Shown in pieces: positions 34,701 through 46,700 of a DNA stretch of 64,000 bases. Position numbers and translations under genes: made by a program. Under the pieces are notes generated by a model, which was given only the letters and a program-made list of their open reading frames with translations, made no database searches and had not been told where the DNA came from. Source of the stretch: Incurvaria masculella (lineage: Eukaryota > Arthropoda > Insecta > Lepidoptera > Incurvariidae); assembly GCA_946894095.1 (NCBI GenBank), contig OX335646.2:17726077-17790076 (forward strand). Reading direction: 5' to 3'. Position 1 is the stretch's first letter. Each line of letters begins with the position of its first letter.

Positions 34701-37700
34701 TCTGACACGTTTATAAACAGTGTCCATTTTCCCTCGCAGATCTGACACATACTCTGTTACACAATGGGATGCCTCTGGTGGAATTCCTGTCAGAAGGTCA
34801 GCTGGTAGTCTGAGTTCGTGTCCAAAATTTATGTAGGCTGGAGTTTCATCTACGCTTTCATGCACAGCGGTTCGGTATGACAGCAGAAACAGCGGAATAT
34901 ACTGGTCCCAATCCTTTTGATGGTCTTCTACCAATTTGGCCAAGTGTCTTTCCAATGTCTGATTAAATCGTTCCACCATGCCATCTGACTGTGGGTGGTA
35001 TGGGGTTGTCCTGGTCTTATGGATTCCCATTATTCGACATGTCTCCTGAAACACTCGGGATTCGAAGTTTCTGCCTTGATCAGTGTGTATCTCGAGAGGT
35101 ACTCCATAGCGACAGAAAACTTCGTGGACCAATTTCTGTGCAACCGTGATCGCCTCTTGGTTTGGTATGGCAAATACCTCAGGCCACTTAGTGAAATAAT
35201 CCATTACAACCATAAAATAACGGTTGCCGTCATTTTTCGGGGGAAAAGGGCCAGCCACATCAAGAGCAATTCTCTCCCACGGAGCTCCAACATTGTACAA
35301 TTTTAAAGTTCCCTTGCTCCGTGTATGAGGCCCTTTAACAGCGCTACAGATCGTGCATTTACGGCACCAATCTTCTACATCATCGCGACAATTTATCCAG
35401 TAGAACCGTTGTCGTATCTTCAGGAGAGTTCTCTTTATTCCCAAATGTCCACCTGAAGTTCCATCGTGCAGGCATTGAAGAACTTCTTTAATCTTAGATC
35501 TGGGGATGACTAATTGCAGAGAAGTATCCTTTCCGTTAGGTGTTTCCCATTTTCTGTACAATATTCCGTCATGAAGTACCAGGCTCGACCACTGCGCCCA
35601 GTAACTTTTAGTCGCTGTGCTCATTGCAGAAATATCTCTCCATTCTGGCTTTGTCTCTCCTGCTCTCTTCCAGTGAATAATGGGCATCAGATCATCGTCC
35701 CCCTCCTGGGCTAGCTTCATGTTTTCATTGCTCCATTCTTCGCTGATGTTATCCGTTCGGATGGCCTTTAAATGAACGGTCTCCTTTATCTCCTCCCTGA
35801 TGCAGTGCTTACACTCTTCTGGGCAGGGTCGACGAGACAAAGCGTCAGCATTTCCATGGGTTTTACCACTCCGATGCTCTGTATCAAACTGATACTCTTG
35901 GAGCTGTTCCAGCCAACGTGCAACCTGCCCTTCTGGATTCTTAAACTGAAGCAGCCATTTCAAAGCAGCGTGGTCAGTCCTCAAGCGGAATCTTTGGCCG
36001 AGAAGATACTTGTTGAAATGCTGCAAAGTCTTCACTACTGCTAGAAGCTCTCGTCTTGTCACACAATAGTTCCGTTCTGGTTTTGAAAGGGATTTGCTGA
36101 AATAACCAATAACGATCTCCTTGTCCCCATGACGTTGTGAGAGTACACCGCCGATTCCGGTATTACTTGCGTCTGTGTCGACTATGAACTCTTTATCGGC
36201 TTCGGGGTAGCCCAAGATAAGAGTGTTACAGAGATGTTGCTTTAGTTCTTGAAACGAATTTGCGCAGTCCTCGTCCCAATTAAATTGACGCTTATCTTCT
36301 GTAAGTCGATGCAGAGGCTTAGCAGTCTCGGAGAAGTTTCGGACGAAACGGCGGTAATATGAGCACAGTCCTAAAAAGGCACGAACTTCAGTCTTATCCT
36401 TTGGAATTGGCCACTCCTGTACGGTTTCGATCTTCTTTGGGTCAGTTTGGATGCCATTTCCGGAGATAACGTGACCCAAATAGCTAACCTGACGCTTGAG
36501 GAAAGAACACTTCTTGCCACTTAGTTTAAGGTTAGCTTGGCGAATCTTGCTCAAAACGTTCTCCAAATTCTTGATGTGCTCGTCAAATGTCCGCCCTAAT
36601 ATGATTATATCGTCCAAGTACACCAGACAAGCTTCCCCGATCAGCCCAAAAAGTACTCGTTCCATAAGCCTCTCGAAGGTTGCGGGAGCATTACAAAGTC
36701 CAAACGGCATCACTTTGAATTGCCACAGCCCATGCCCTGTCGTAAACGCTGTCTTCTCTTTGTCTTTGTTGTCGATTTCCACCTGCCAGTAGCCGCTCTT
36801 CAGGTCCAGGGTGGTGAACCACTTCATGCCACTCAATGTATCCAGCGTGTCATCAATTCTAGGAATCGGATAGCTGTCCTTTTTCGTTACATCATTTAAA
36901 CGTCGATAGTCCACACAAAATCTGGTGCTGCCATCTTTCTTCTTTACCAGAACTACGGGTGAACACCATGGACTTGATGAAGTCTCTATAACATTATTTT
37001 TCTGCATGTCTGCTATCATTCTCTGAACTTCTTCTTCTTTAGCTACGGGAACGCGGCGTGGCCTCTGACGTATTGGAAGAGCATCTCCTGTGTCGATGCG
37101 GTGCTTAACCATGCTTGTTCTCCCAATGTCTCCGTCGTGCGAAGAGAAGATGTCTGAATATCGCATAAGTAGATTTGTTGCTTTCTTGAAATCATCAACA
37201 GTCAGGTCCCGTCTGCTTTCTTCCAAAAGAGTGGACACTTTAGATCTCCCTGTGTCCAATTTATCTGAGGAAATTTCATCACATTTGCGTAGCCAGGAAA
37301 CTTCTTCTTTGCCACATATTAGCAAGCCATTTGCCACATTTATTTTACAGTTGTTAGTTCTCATAAAGTCCAAACCTAGAATGCAATCATCGATGATATC
37401 TGCTAAAACGGCGGTATGACGATAAGTCTTACATCCAATTTTAATCGTAACTTCTATCTCTCCATAAACGGGTATGTGCTGGCCGGTAGCTGTCTGAAGC
37501 CTGCAACCATTAAAATACTGGCGACGATTCCATATGACGCGGCCAAAGGTTTTTGACTTAACGATTGTACGGGATGCTCCGGTATCCAAGGTCAAGTTGC
37601 ATTGTATCCCGTTCACTTGCCCTTCAACGAGCAGGCTGTTTCCAGTACATGCCTGCGAAATTGTGACTTTCGGGGCTTCTATTCTACCAGCCAGCACCCG

Positions 37701-40700
37701 CCCCCCGGTTCTGGCCTTTACTCGTTTCCCTGCTGCGCATCTTCATTTGCAGCATCAGGCCTTTCGGTTTGGTTTTTGGGGCAGTTGGTTCGAAGGTGCC
37801 CCAGTTCATTGCACTTGTAGCACCGGGGAGTAAATTTACGTCTTGCAGGTGATCTGGTTTCCGACGTCACCACTTCTCTTATTCGATGCGCTCGGGGATC
37901 TGATCGAACCGCTTCGACCTCGCGTGGGCAAGAGCGTCCTTCAACGTTGCGTGGTGACTTAATCGTACAGCAGCTCGTACTTCGATGTCCCTGATTCCAT
38001 CCACGAAAGCCTGCACCAAGTAATCTTCCAACGAAGAATTCGATGATGATTGATGGGCCTTTCGGACAAGTTTCTCGATTTCCAGTGCCCACTGTTGAAG
38101 GCCTTCACTTGCTCGTTGTACTCGATCACGAAGTTGAGCTCGGTAGACGTGTTCCAAATGCTTGTCGCCAAACCTTGACTCCAGTGCTTCTAAAAGTCCG
38201 TCATAGGTGATTTGGGGACCTAAAGCCTCGAGAACATGGAGTGCCTTGTCCCGAAGTCCTAAGGTCAAAGCAGTTCGTGCTTGGTTCTCATTCCATCCAT
38301 TTGCAATAACCACTGATTCAAACTGAAGTTTGTAAGCGGCCCAGGATGTCAAACCATCGAAAGGAGGAACCTTAAATCTTGCTCCTGCTGTTGCAGATGA
38401 AGATACAGTTACTCCTCAGGTCTTGATTTTCTCTATTTCTTCGAATATCTTTGACTCAAGCCCGTTCAGTTGCTCTTCATGGCGCCCGAGAGTTTGGTCT
38501 TGCTCTTCGATCTTAGAGTTGACCTCATCAAGCTTCTCCTTTATTTTGGCATTGGATTCCCTAACGGCCCACATCAGTTCTTGCTGCTGCTCCTCCTGAC
38601 GGCGAGCTTGTTCCTGCGCCTGCTCCTCTTGACGGCGGGCCTGCTCCTCTTGCCGACGGGCTTGCTCCTCTTGACGGCGGGCCTGTTCTTCTTGACGGCG
38701 GGCCTGTTCTTCCTGACGGCGGGCCTGTTCTTGCAACTGCTCTTCTTGACGGCGGGCCTGTTCTTCTTGACGGCGGGCCTGTTCTTGCATGAAGGTCATC
38801 AATGCGTTCAAGTCCAAGGCAGGAGTTTGCGTCATTAATTGATGGCTCTCGAATTCTTGAGTTCCTGAGCCAGCTGCATCCTCGGCCGGTGTTGTGTCGG
38901 CTGCCGTCTGGCTCCTGGTCCTCACGCCTTCCTGGTCTTCTCTCGGTGTGATCGGCATCTCTAATCCCCGCTTCTGACACCAATTGTTACGCGGGTAGGG
39001 TGCAGATTAGAGAAGAAAACACCAATACTCAACACTCTTTCTTTATTTCAAATAATTCACAAACAAACTCACAAATACAATTTCACACTAGGTTAATTCA
39101 AACACTAATTTACAAACTATATCACTCACTTCACTGATTCACTTCAGAGCTAGTTCACTGCACTTCTATATCGCTTGTTGTCGCTCACTTCGCTTCCAAA
39201 AATAGACTGCCGCCCTCAGCGCCTTGGGCGCCTTTTATATCGGTGGAGCTTCTTTCCAGAACACGCCACCGATTTCTAGGCGCCCATGTAGGGCAGCAGT
39301 CGAGAACAATCTCCCTCGAGACATTACTAGAATGTCCGAGATTTATTTCTGAAGTCAGCTGGACGAGGCGTCACTTTATATGGGACGACAGTGATGCGAT
39401 AGCCTGCGCAATGCAATAAGACAAGTAACGCCATCTACTGAGATTCGAAGGAACCATTTGGCGCACTTTGGTAGTGTATCAGTGCTATGTCTTTGCAGCG
39501 GGGCGCGCTCGTAACAATAATACGATTTTTATGGTATTGTTTTGATCTCTAGCAATCTTTGGGTGACACAGCAACGGATTCGGTATAATACGATAGTATA
39601 CATTATACATTATACGAAGTCTGGGAACCCTGAACTCACCAAATATTAGGTTGGGGAAAAAGTTTCTTCGCATTTTTTAAGAAAATTCAAAACATTTTTT
39701 AATATGGTTTATTTACATTTAACTAAAGTATGTAGGTACCATTTTGTTCGATAACTTTTTGCCATCTTGTAGGTAGGGACATGATCCCATTGCTATAGAA
39801 ATATTGGGACTTCTGATCAATATACCGCGACAAGTGGTTTTGGCAGTCCTCTCGTGATGTTAACCTGACACTGCCTAAAGAATTCTGAAGAGACCTAAAC
39901 AGGTGGAAATCTGAAGGTGCAAGGTCAGGACTATACGGCGGATGCATTAACACCTCCCAGCCAAACTCTCTTAGTTTTTGCTGAGTGGCTAAAGATGTGT
40001 GAGGTCTAGCGTTATCATGATGAAAAACCACACCCCTTCTGTTGATTAATTCCGGCCGCTTTCTCTCAACTTCTTGCTTTAATCTCATCAGTTGTTCGCA
40101 GTAGAGTTCAGAATCGATGGTCCTGCCTGGTGGTAACAGCTCATAATGAATAATGCCCTTCCAATCCCACCACACACACAGCATCACCTTGTTGCGAGTT
40201 AACCCGGGTTTCGCCACAGTCTGTGAAGCTTGACCGGCCTTTGACCACGACCTTTTTCGCACGTTCTTGTCGTACGTGATCCACTTTTCATCACCAGTTA
40301 TCAGCTTCTTCAAAAATGGTTCGGTTTCATTACGTCGTAATAAAGAATCACAAATGAGTACACGGTTCATTAGGTTTCTTTCAGTGAGCTCGTGAGGTAC
40401 CCAAATATCGAGCATTTTTGTGTACCCAGTTTTTTTCAAATGCGCCAAAACTGTTTTGTGGTCAATTCCTAGTTCTTCAGCTACGTCGTAACTACTGATA
40501 TGCCGATCTTGCTCCACTTTTTCAAAAATGGCATCCATTTTATCCGTAATAGGGCGACCAGAGCGACGTGCATCTTTGACATCAAAATTTCCGGATTGAA
40601 AACGCTTAAACCAAATTTGTGCTACTCTCACAGACACTGCACTAGGTCCATAAACATCGCAAATTTTTTTCGCGGCTTGCGTTGCATTTTTACCTTTTTT

Positions 40701-43700
40701 GTAGTAAAATTTTAAAATGTATCGAATTTCTTCATTAGATTCACTCATTTTGACAGTACGAAAAACAAATGAGAATCACACATTTTCCTAATTTGAATTT
40801 GGAATTATGTTCTTTAAAATTTAAACTTTCAATGATACCAAAACCAGCCAGATTCAAATAGTATAGCCAAAGAGATTTTATTACAAGTTCATACATACTA
40901 TAATGCGAAAAGACTTTTTCTATTATTTTGATATCGAGAGATTTTTTTTTAATAGACGAAGACCTATGCAGTTAATTTTTGTTCACTATTGGTTCCACCT
41001 TCCAAATAAATAATAAATATATATTTATTATATTTTTTTTTTATTTTTTCGGTTTGCTACGGGAAATAGAAAGTTTGTAAAATAATCTGTGTGGACTTAT
41101 GAAATGTTAATAAGTTTGTAATATTTAAATTGTTATTGCACATGTTAAATTCACTTTCAAACGTTTCGAAGTTCCAATTCCAAAATAAGATGCAAGGTGG
41201 ATAGCATGAAAAATGGAGAAGAGTGCGCGTGGGTGCAGAACAGTCGTTTATCTTGTCCGCGGATGCGATCAGTGCCAGATGAGGCGCCGATTGTCGGGCG
41301 TCCGCCATTGTGCTGCCGGCCCGTCGTACACGAGATACGCATCGAAAACGAAAGTACGGAGTAATGAGTTGTACAAACAATCTCTTTGACAGGAAGCAAC
41401 AGTACGGAATGCTAGTGAAGCGTGCTCGTCGCTGTAGGTAACTCGACGAGCTCTCCTATAAAGTTCAAAGACTAGAAAAACAAGTTCCAAAGCAAGCAAA
41501 AGAAAGTATTGGAATGAATAGTCAATGTAGATATAATCAACATCCAGTGACAAGGAAAAGAGTAAAATAGGCCATCAAGCGAGCATTTAGTTTGTATGGA
41601 GATGCCTACAGTACCTAATTATGCCTTCCGATTTTGTTTTTGCAATATCATATACCATATGTATGTATGTAGATAGCAAATGCAAAAGAAGAAAACCTTT
41701 TTCACCGGTATTGTTTTCATTAAACAATTGTACTCTTTTTCAATTGACATCTATGAGTTTAACGATATTATTTTCCCAACCCATCTCCCGATTTAATGGA
41801 CTTAAAAACAACTCTTCGAACTTTGAGCTCGGTCAGTAAAAGGCATACCAAAAACTTCTGCAAGCAAGAGGTTTCTCAAGGGAACCTTGGAGGATCAGCC
41901 TACCAATTAAGCGAGGGATAACCGCCTTTATTTTTGGGACAGTGTATATTTGCTGCAATCCAAATTAAGATGTTCACAGCATCGTTGAACTTAAACGTGT
42001 AAGGAATTTAGGTTTGCCGAAATCTGTACCAACTAGACATGGATGGCTAATACTATTAACTATAATGACTATTAAATAATAATTTGCACGGATTTAACAG
42101 GATTGAAAACACGGAGTATTTTCAAAGCCGCTTCGAAGATCCATCACACAGTGCGATGAAGGAGTAACACTACCACTACTACGGGCAGCCTCAACTAAGT
42201 ATCGAACGGTCACCTATCCATATCTAGATCGCGCGAAATGTTTCTTAACTGAAAAACCACTAGCACCGATATTACTTTGAGTGTAAAAAGTAAGCTAGTG
42301 AATAAAAGTGGTTTCTTTGAGAATGGTGAAGAAATCTTTGGACATCCAATGACAATGCTGCTGGTGAGATAAAGGCCACGCAGTAGCCCTGAATATTCGG
42401 AGGAGAAAGCGGACGAGCGCCGACCTGATCGAATTAGAGTGACAGTTTGGTTGAAATGTATTGAATTAGGCAAAAAACTAAATCGATTAGACGAGGCGAG
42501 GGCACAAGCTGGTGATTTGGTGAGAATAAAATCTAAGTGGGTACCTCAAAACACTTTTGTATGTATTATGGTCAGCAGAAAAAAACCATAATACAAAGGA
42601 TAATATTGTTTACGCCGATTTGAGATTAGGTAAGCAATGAAAATCAAGTTGTGCAGAGATGGAAGGATTGGGTTTTTCAACAAGTTTAGCATTACTAAAT
42701 ACCTGCATGTAACATGTATCCGAATAATAAGTATTTGGCTGTTTTTTGCGAAGAGGAATTATGTTCCTGAATTTGTCGAGTTACTAAGGCCGAGATAAAT
42801 AGTCGCAAAAAAACGAAGGCAAACAAAAAGTACTACTTTGTGACGTCACTTTGACACATTTTGTACGGACGAAATCTCAAAGTAATGCAAAGTGACGTCA
42901 CAAAGTTCTATTTTTCGTTAGTCTTCGTTTATGTTACGACTATCACCTAAGAATCTCACTTAGTTCACAATCGCACTTCCGGTACAACTTCGTTATTTTG
43001 GTAGCAACTCAAAAAATAACTTTTTACGTCTCATAACTTTGAATATAATACATTTCACAAACGGTTTGCAAACAAAGCATTTATCGATAAATGTATAAAT
43101 TTGAATCTGTGACCTGTAACTCAGGGGCGCGGGGCTTGCTTCTTATGCCAGAGATCAGGGCTTCTATAACCGCCCCGTTCATTGACCTATTGTTTTTCTT
43201 TCTGAGTTGGATATGTACATTCTGTCAGGATTGCGAGCTGTTCCCTGGTTCGAAATCCATAAAACGTACCCTTCCCATGACAATAAATTTAGCCGTGTTC
43301 ATAAAAGAAAGGTGCTGGCATGGCACCTAATTCTTATAGAACTGCAGTGTATTGGGTTGACATCATGACGGTGGGGTGTGTTAGCAATACGGGTCCAGTT
43401 ACACATAATACAATCATGCAGTTACGATCGGAGTACAATTTTATTGTATGGAGAGGTTGCCTCAAGGACCCAGCATAATATACTGCTTTACACTATTGTT
43501 CCATATGAATTTGTTTATATATATATTATATACTTATCACATATCAGTTTAATCACCAGCTATTTCAAATATGAATATATATTTCAGAATTATTAAATTA
43601 TATCAATAAGGATAAATTTACATCAAAATATTTCCGTCTCCATCTTCACTCATTTTGTTACCAGATTGTGCGTGGGGGCATTACAGACAAATGATCTCTT

Positions 43701-46700
43701 CCTTATCACGGATTTGTTCAAGGGTCGATTAATACTATCAACACTTAATGCAAGAAGCATGTCCTTAAATTTTGGACCCTTCTCAATGATAAACCGCTTG
43801 CAGAATACTAATATCATGATTCATTGCCAATTTGATGGCTACCAAAGATACATAATTTACGTGTTATCAATTTTGTTAGTCTTTGGCGGACTTTTACGCT
43901 CGAGAGATTGAAGACCACGGGAAAGAAAATAAATCACGCAAAAACCTTCTTGGTGCAAATTTCCAGGTTTTATTGCAGAAATTGCAAAAAAGGCATTAAA
44001 ATACTTGCAAATTGAATCGTAACCACCAAGGGTTACGTGAACTTGTTGAATCGTTGATTTCTTTGAAGGAGATTTGTTTTCTTTTTCATTTTGAATTTGG
44101 TAAGACCCGCTCTACCTGAGGCTCATAGATTACAGAGAAGGTCACAAAGCACCAATTGTATTTTTTTACGTTAGCAGTAATTTTGTAAGATTTTTGTTAA
44201 CCACAATTCATTTGTATTTTTATTTGACAAAAATATATTGTTTTTTTATTGCATGCATCTCTATTGTTATTTCGCCTATTGTTATTTATGCCCTGCTTAT
44301 TTTCATTTCAATATCCTTTTTACATGAATTTTGAAATCAAATTGGAAGCTTTCTAGAATTTCCTGAACTTCGTAATTATGTTCAAAAGTATGTTTTGATT
44401 TATAGCTGGAACTACAAGATAGTCAAAATATTACAATCTCTATAGTTTTAAAAGTTTTTAGAGAATTGTTAAACTTAAGTTACCCGAGGATTTGAAAATT
44501 TAGCAAATAATAACAATTTTCAAATTCAAACAAAGAATCTCTTCAATTCTCTTACACATCAACACTAATAGACGTTCCCACATTTTCTTTGTTCTATCAA
44601 ATGAAATTGTTTGCTCGGAGCCAATTCACACTTGATTGTCGAATTATCCCTCGCGTCCATTCGCGCAGCCAGCGGATCGATCACCAGTAACACAATTCGT
44701 GTAATGATGAGCATTTGCTCGGTGTATCGGGTTAACCAAGGTCCATTAAACTCTTGGGTGTCGGACTGCTTTTGAAAATATTGCATGTTTGCACGTTGCG
44801 AGACTAAATTATATATCCGACGGCCGCTCCATTTAATGATTCCAATTATATACATATCGACTCCTGGTGTTGTTTCCTTTGATTTGTGTATATATTTATG
44901 CTACCTGTTACGTAATTTTCCTTGCACATATATTATTAATTTTTTGTTATTTATATCGTGACTGCAGTTATTCGGGTTCACAAAGCTGCAAAATTGTTTA
45001 GATTATGATATATGAACATTGGTGCATTTTCCTTGTTATGATACCAGGAACAGTTCCGTATCACAGATCAAATAATTTCCTTCTATGATCTATAGTTTTA
45101 CATAAGTTCCGAACTATGGAACAGCTCGAATTTGTAACGAAACGCACTTATCCAACGTAGAACGAGAAAGAAAGTGGTGCATGGCCGGGGCTGAGGATAT
45201 GAACCCATAACCTCTCGCATGAATGGCAAGTCCTCTAGCCCCTAGACTACGAGCTGTAACAGACACACAGACGGTGTGGTATTAGCGATTTATATTCAAT
45301 TAAAACATGTTTAAGTTAAATCTGTAAGCTAAGAGAAACTACTGTTATGTCAATGTTTGTTTTGTGTGTCTCACTTTATTTGTGTTTTTTACAATATTTT
45401 TTTTTTATGTCTTAACTTACTGTTAAGTTTTTTTAATTATTTACTGTAATAATGTCATCTAAATTATATGATCTATTTCGTGTGTTTAAGTGAGAAATAT
45501 TTAGGACATACGCTATTGTTATAATTGTCACATAAAATTTACTTTTTAATTTGGTCCATTTCTGTTTTTTCTCCATAAATAAATAAATCACATAAAAAAT
45601 GATGTACACGGACCTTGGGTATATCGGCGGGCCCGTAGCCGTTCTCCCTGGGCGGCAGCTTGGGCGGCTTGTCGCCGCGGCGCTGGCCCAGCTGCATGAG
45701 CAGCTGCTCGCGCGTGGCCGCCACCACACCGTGCGCGTGCGCCGCGCCCGAGTGCCCGTAGCCGCTGCTGCCGGACGAGCCGGAGCCCCCGCCTCCAGCG
45801 CCACCTCCGCCGCCGCCGCCGCCCGCGCCCGCCACGCTGTACGGGTCCTCGTCCGGGATCGGGATGCGCGGCCGGTTCTTGATGTCCATCGGCCGTTGGA
45901 CTGCGGACGAGACAGACACTGATATTTTGGTACAGTTGAAATCATTGAGAAGAGCGATACTCGCGGACTTTCGATGAGATTTGGGCGCTATTACATTTTT
46001 GAGGAGGAATTGACATCTTGCTATGCATATGAAGCAGCAAGTACATGTTGTAGTGAAAGCAAAAAAACATAATTTAGCTAATCCTACTTTTTCGTACTAA
46101 GCAAGTACGTCGATTATTCCAAGAATTATGATGTGTATGTATGTATAACCGACCGAGAATCAAGGACCCATTAATTAAAGAAAGATCCCTGTAAAAAGAA
46201 CTACTATATCCAAAACTATGTATTTTTTGTGTGTATTTTAAAAAGCACAGATTCCAACCAAAACGAATTGTAAATTTCCGTATGAATATAAGTTTTGGAT
46301 GGATCTTATGCTTTTCGGACTGTATGAATCGTCACCGAAAAAAATACCTCAAAAATGCAGCGGATGTGTATTTGCAAATATGTATACGTCAAAGATGAGG
46401 CATAATTACAAATGTTTACCCTTTCTCACACTCCGCACGCCGAATTTCTGTTCCGAAATGCATTTAGTCTACATTTAGTGTAATTTGTTAAGTTGCCGGC
46501 AGTTGCGAATGCTTAGCGGTGATTTCACAAACGTCTGCAAATTGGCGTTCATCATGAATGCTAGCTTCGTGCTCGCGAAGCGATCACTCAACATTCAAGA
46601 CTTATTGTTGTGGAATGTATAGTAGAACGGAAAAGGTTAACGTATTCATTTAATTGTGTTTTGGGAATACTCTATGTGCGCATGCACCGGGCGTTGCATT

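Larger units (their letters stand above)
33870..39516 (-). mobile_element. Ty3/gypsy LTR retrotransposon, nearly intact, young
   Basis: A 5.65-kb element in minus orientation, bounded by two 532-base LTRs (33870-34401 and 38985-39516) that start TGTTACG and end CGTAACA. A 4-base target duplication ATAA sits at 33866-33869 and 39517-39520. The LTRs differ at only two sites by eye (in TTCC/TTCT and CTCC/CGCC), so insertion was recent. Inside, in element order: a primer-binding-like site TGGTGTCAGAAGCGGGG at 38982-38966, gag (38958-37718, broken), pol (37697-34413, open) and a purine tract AAGGAGGAGGCAG at 34414-34402. There is no env-like frame between pol and the 3' LTR. It sits in the MH2-gene intron between exons C and D, in the same orientation as that gene. 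Confidence 0.95.
40932..45613. other. Right part of the MH2-gene intron between exons C and D
   Basis: Holds a MITE (42792-42944) and SINE pieces (42035-42190 degraded, 43290-43405, 45103-45272). 40940-42030 and 43410-45100 show nothing recognisable. Confidence 0.45.

Noticed and set aside
38470..38838. Plus-strand Leu-rich frame over Ty3 gag
   Set aside because: It is the antisense of the gag heptad repeats.
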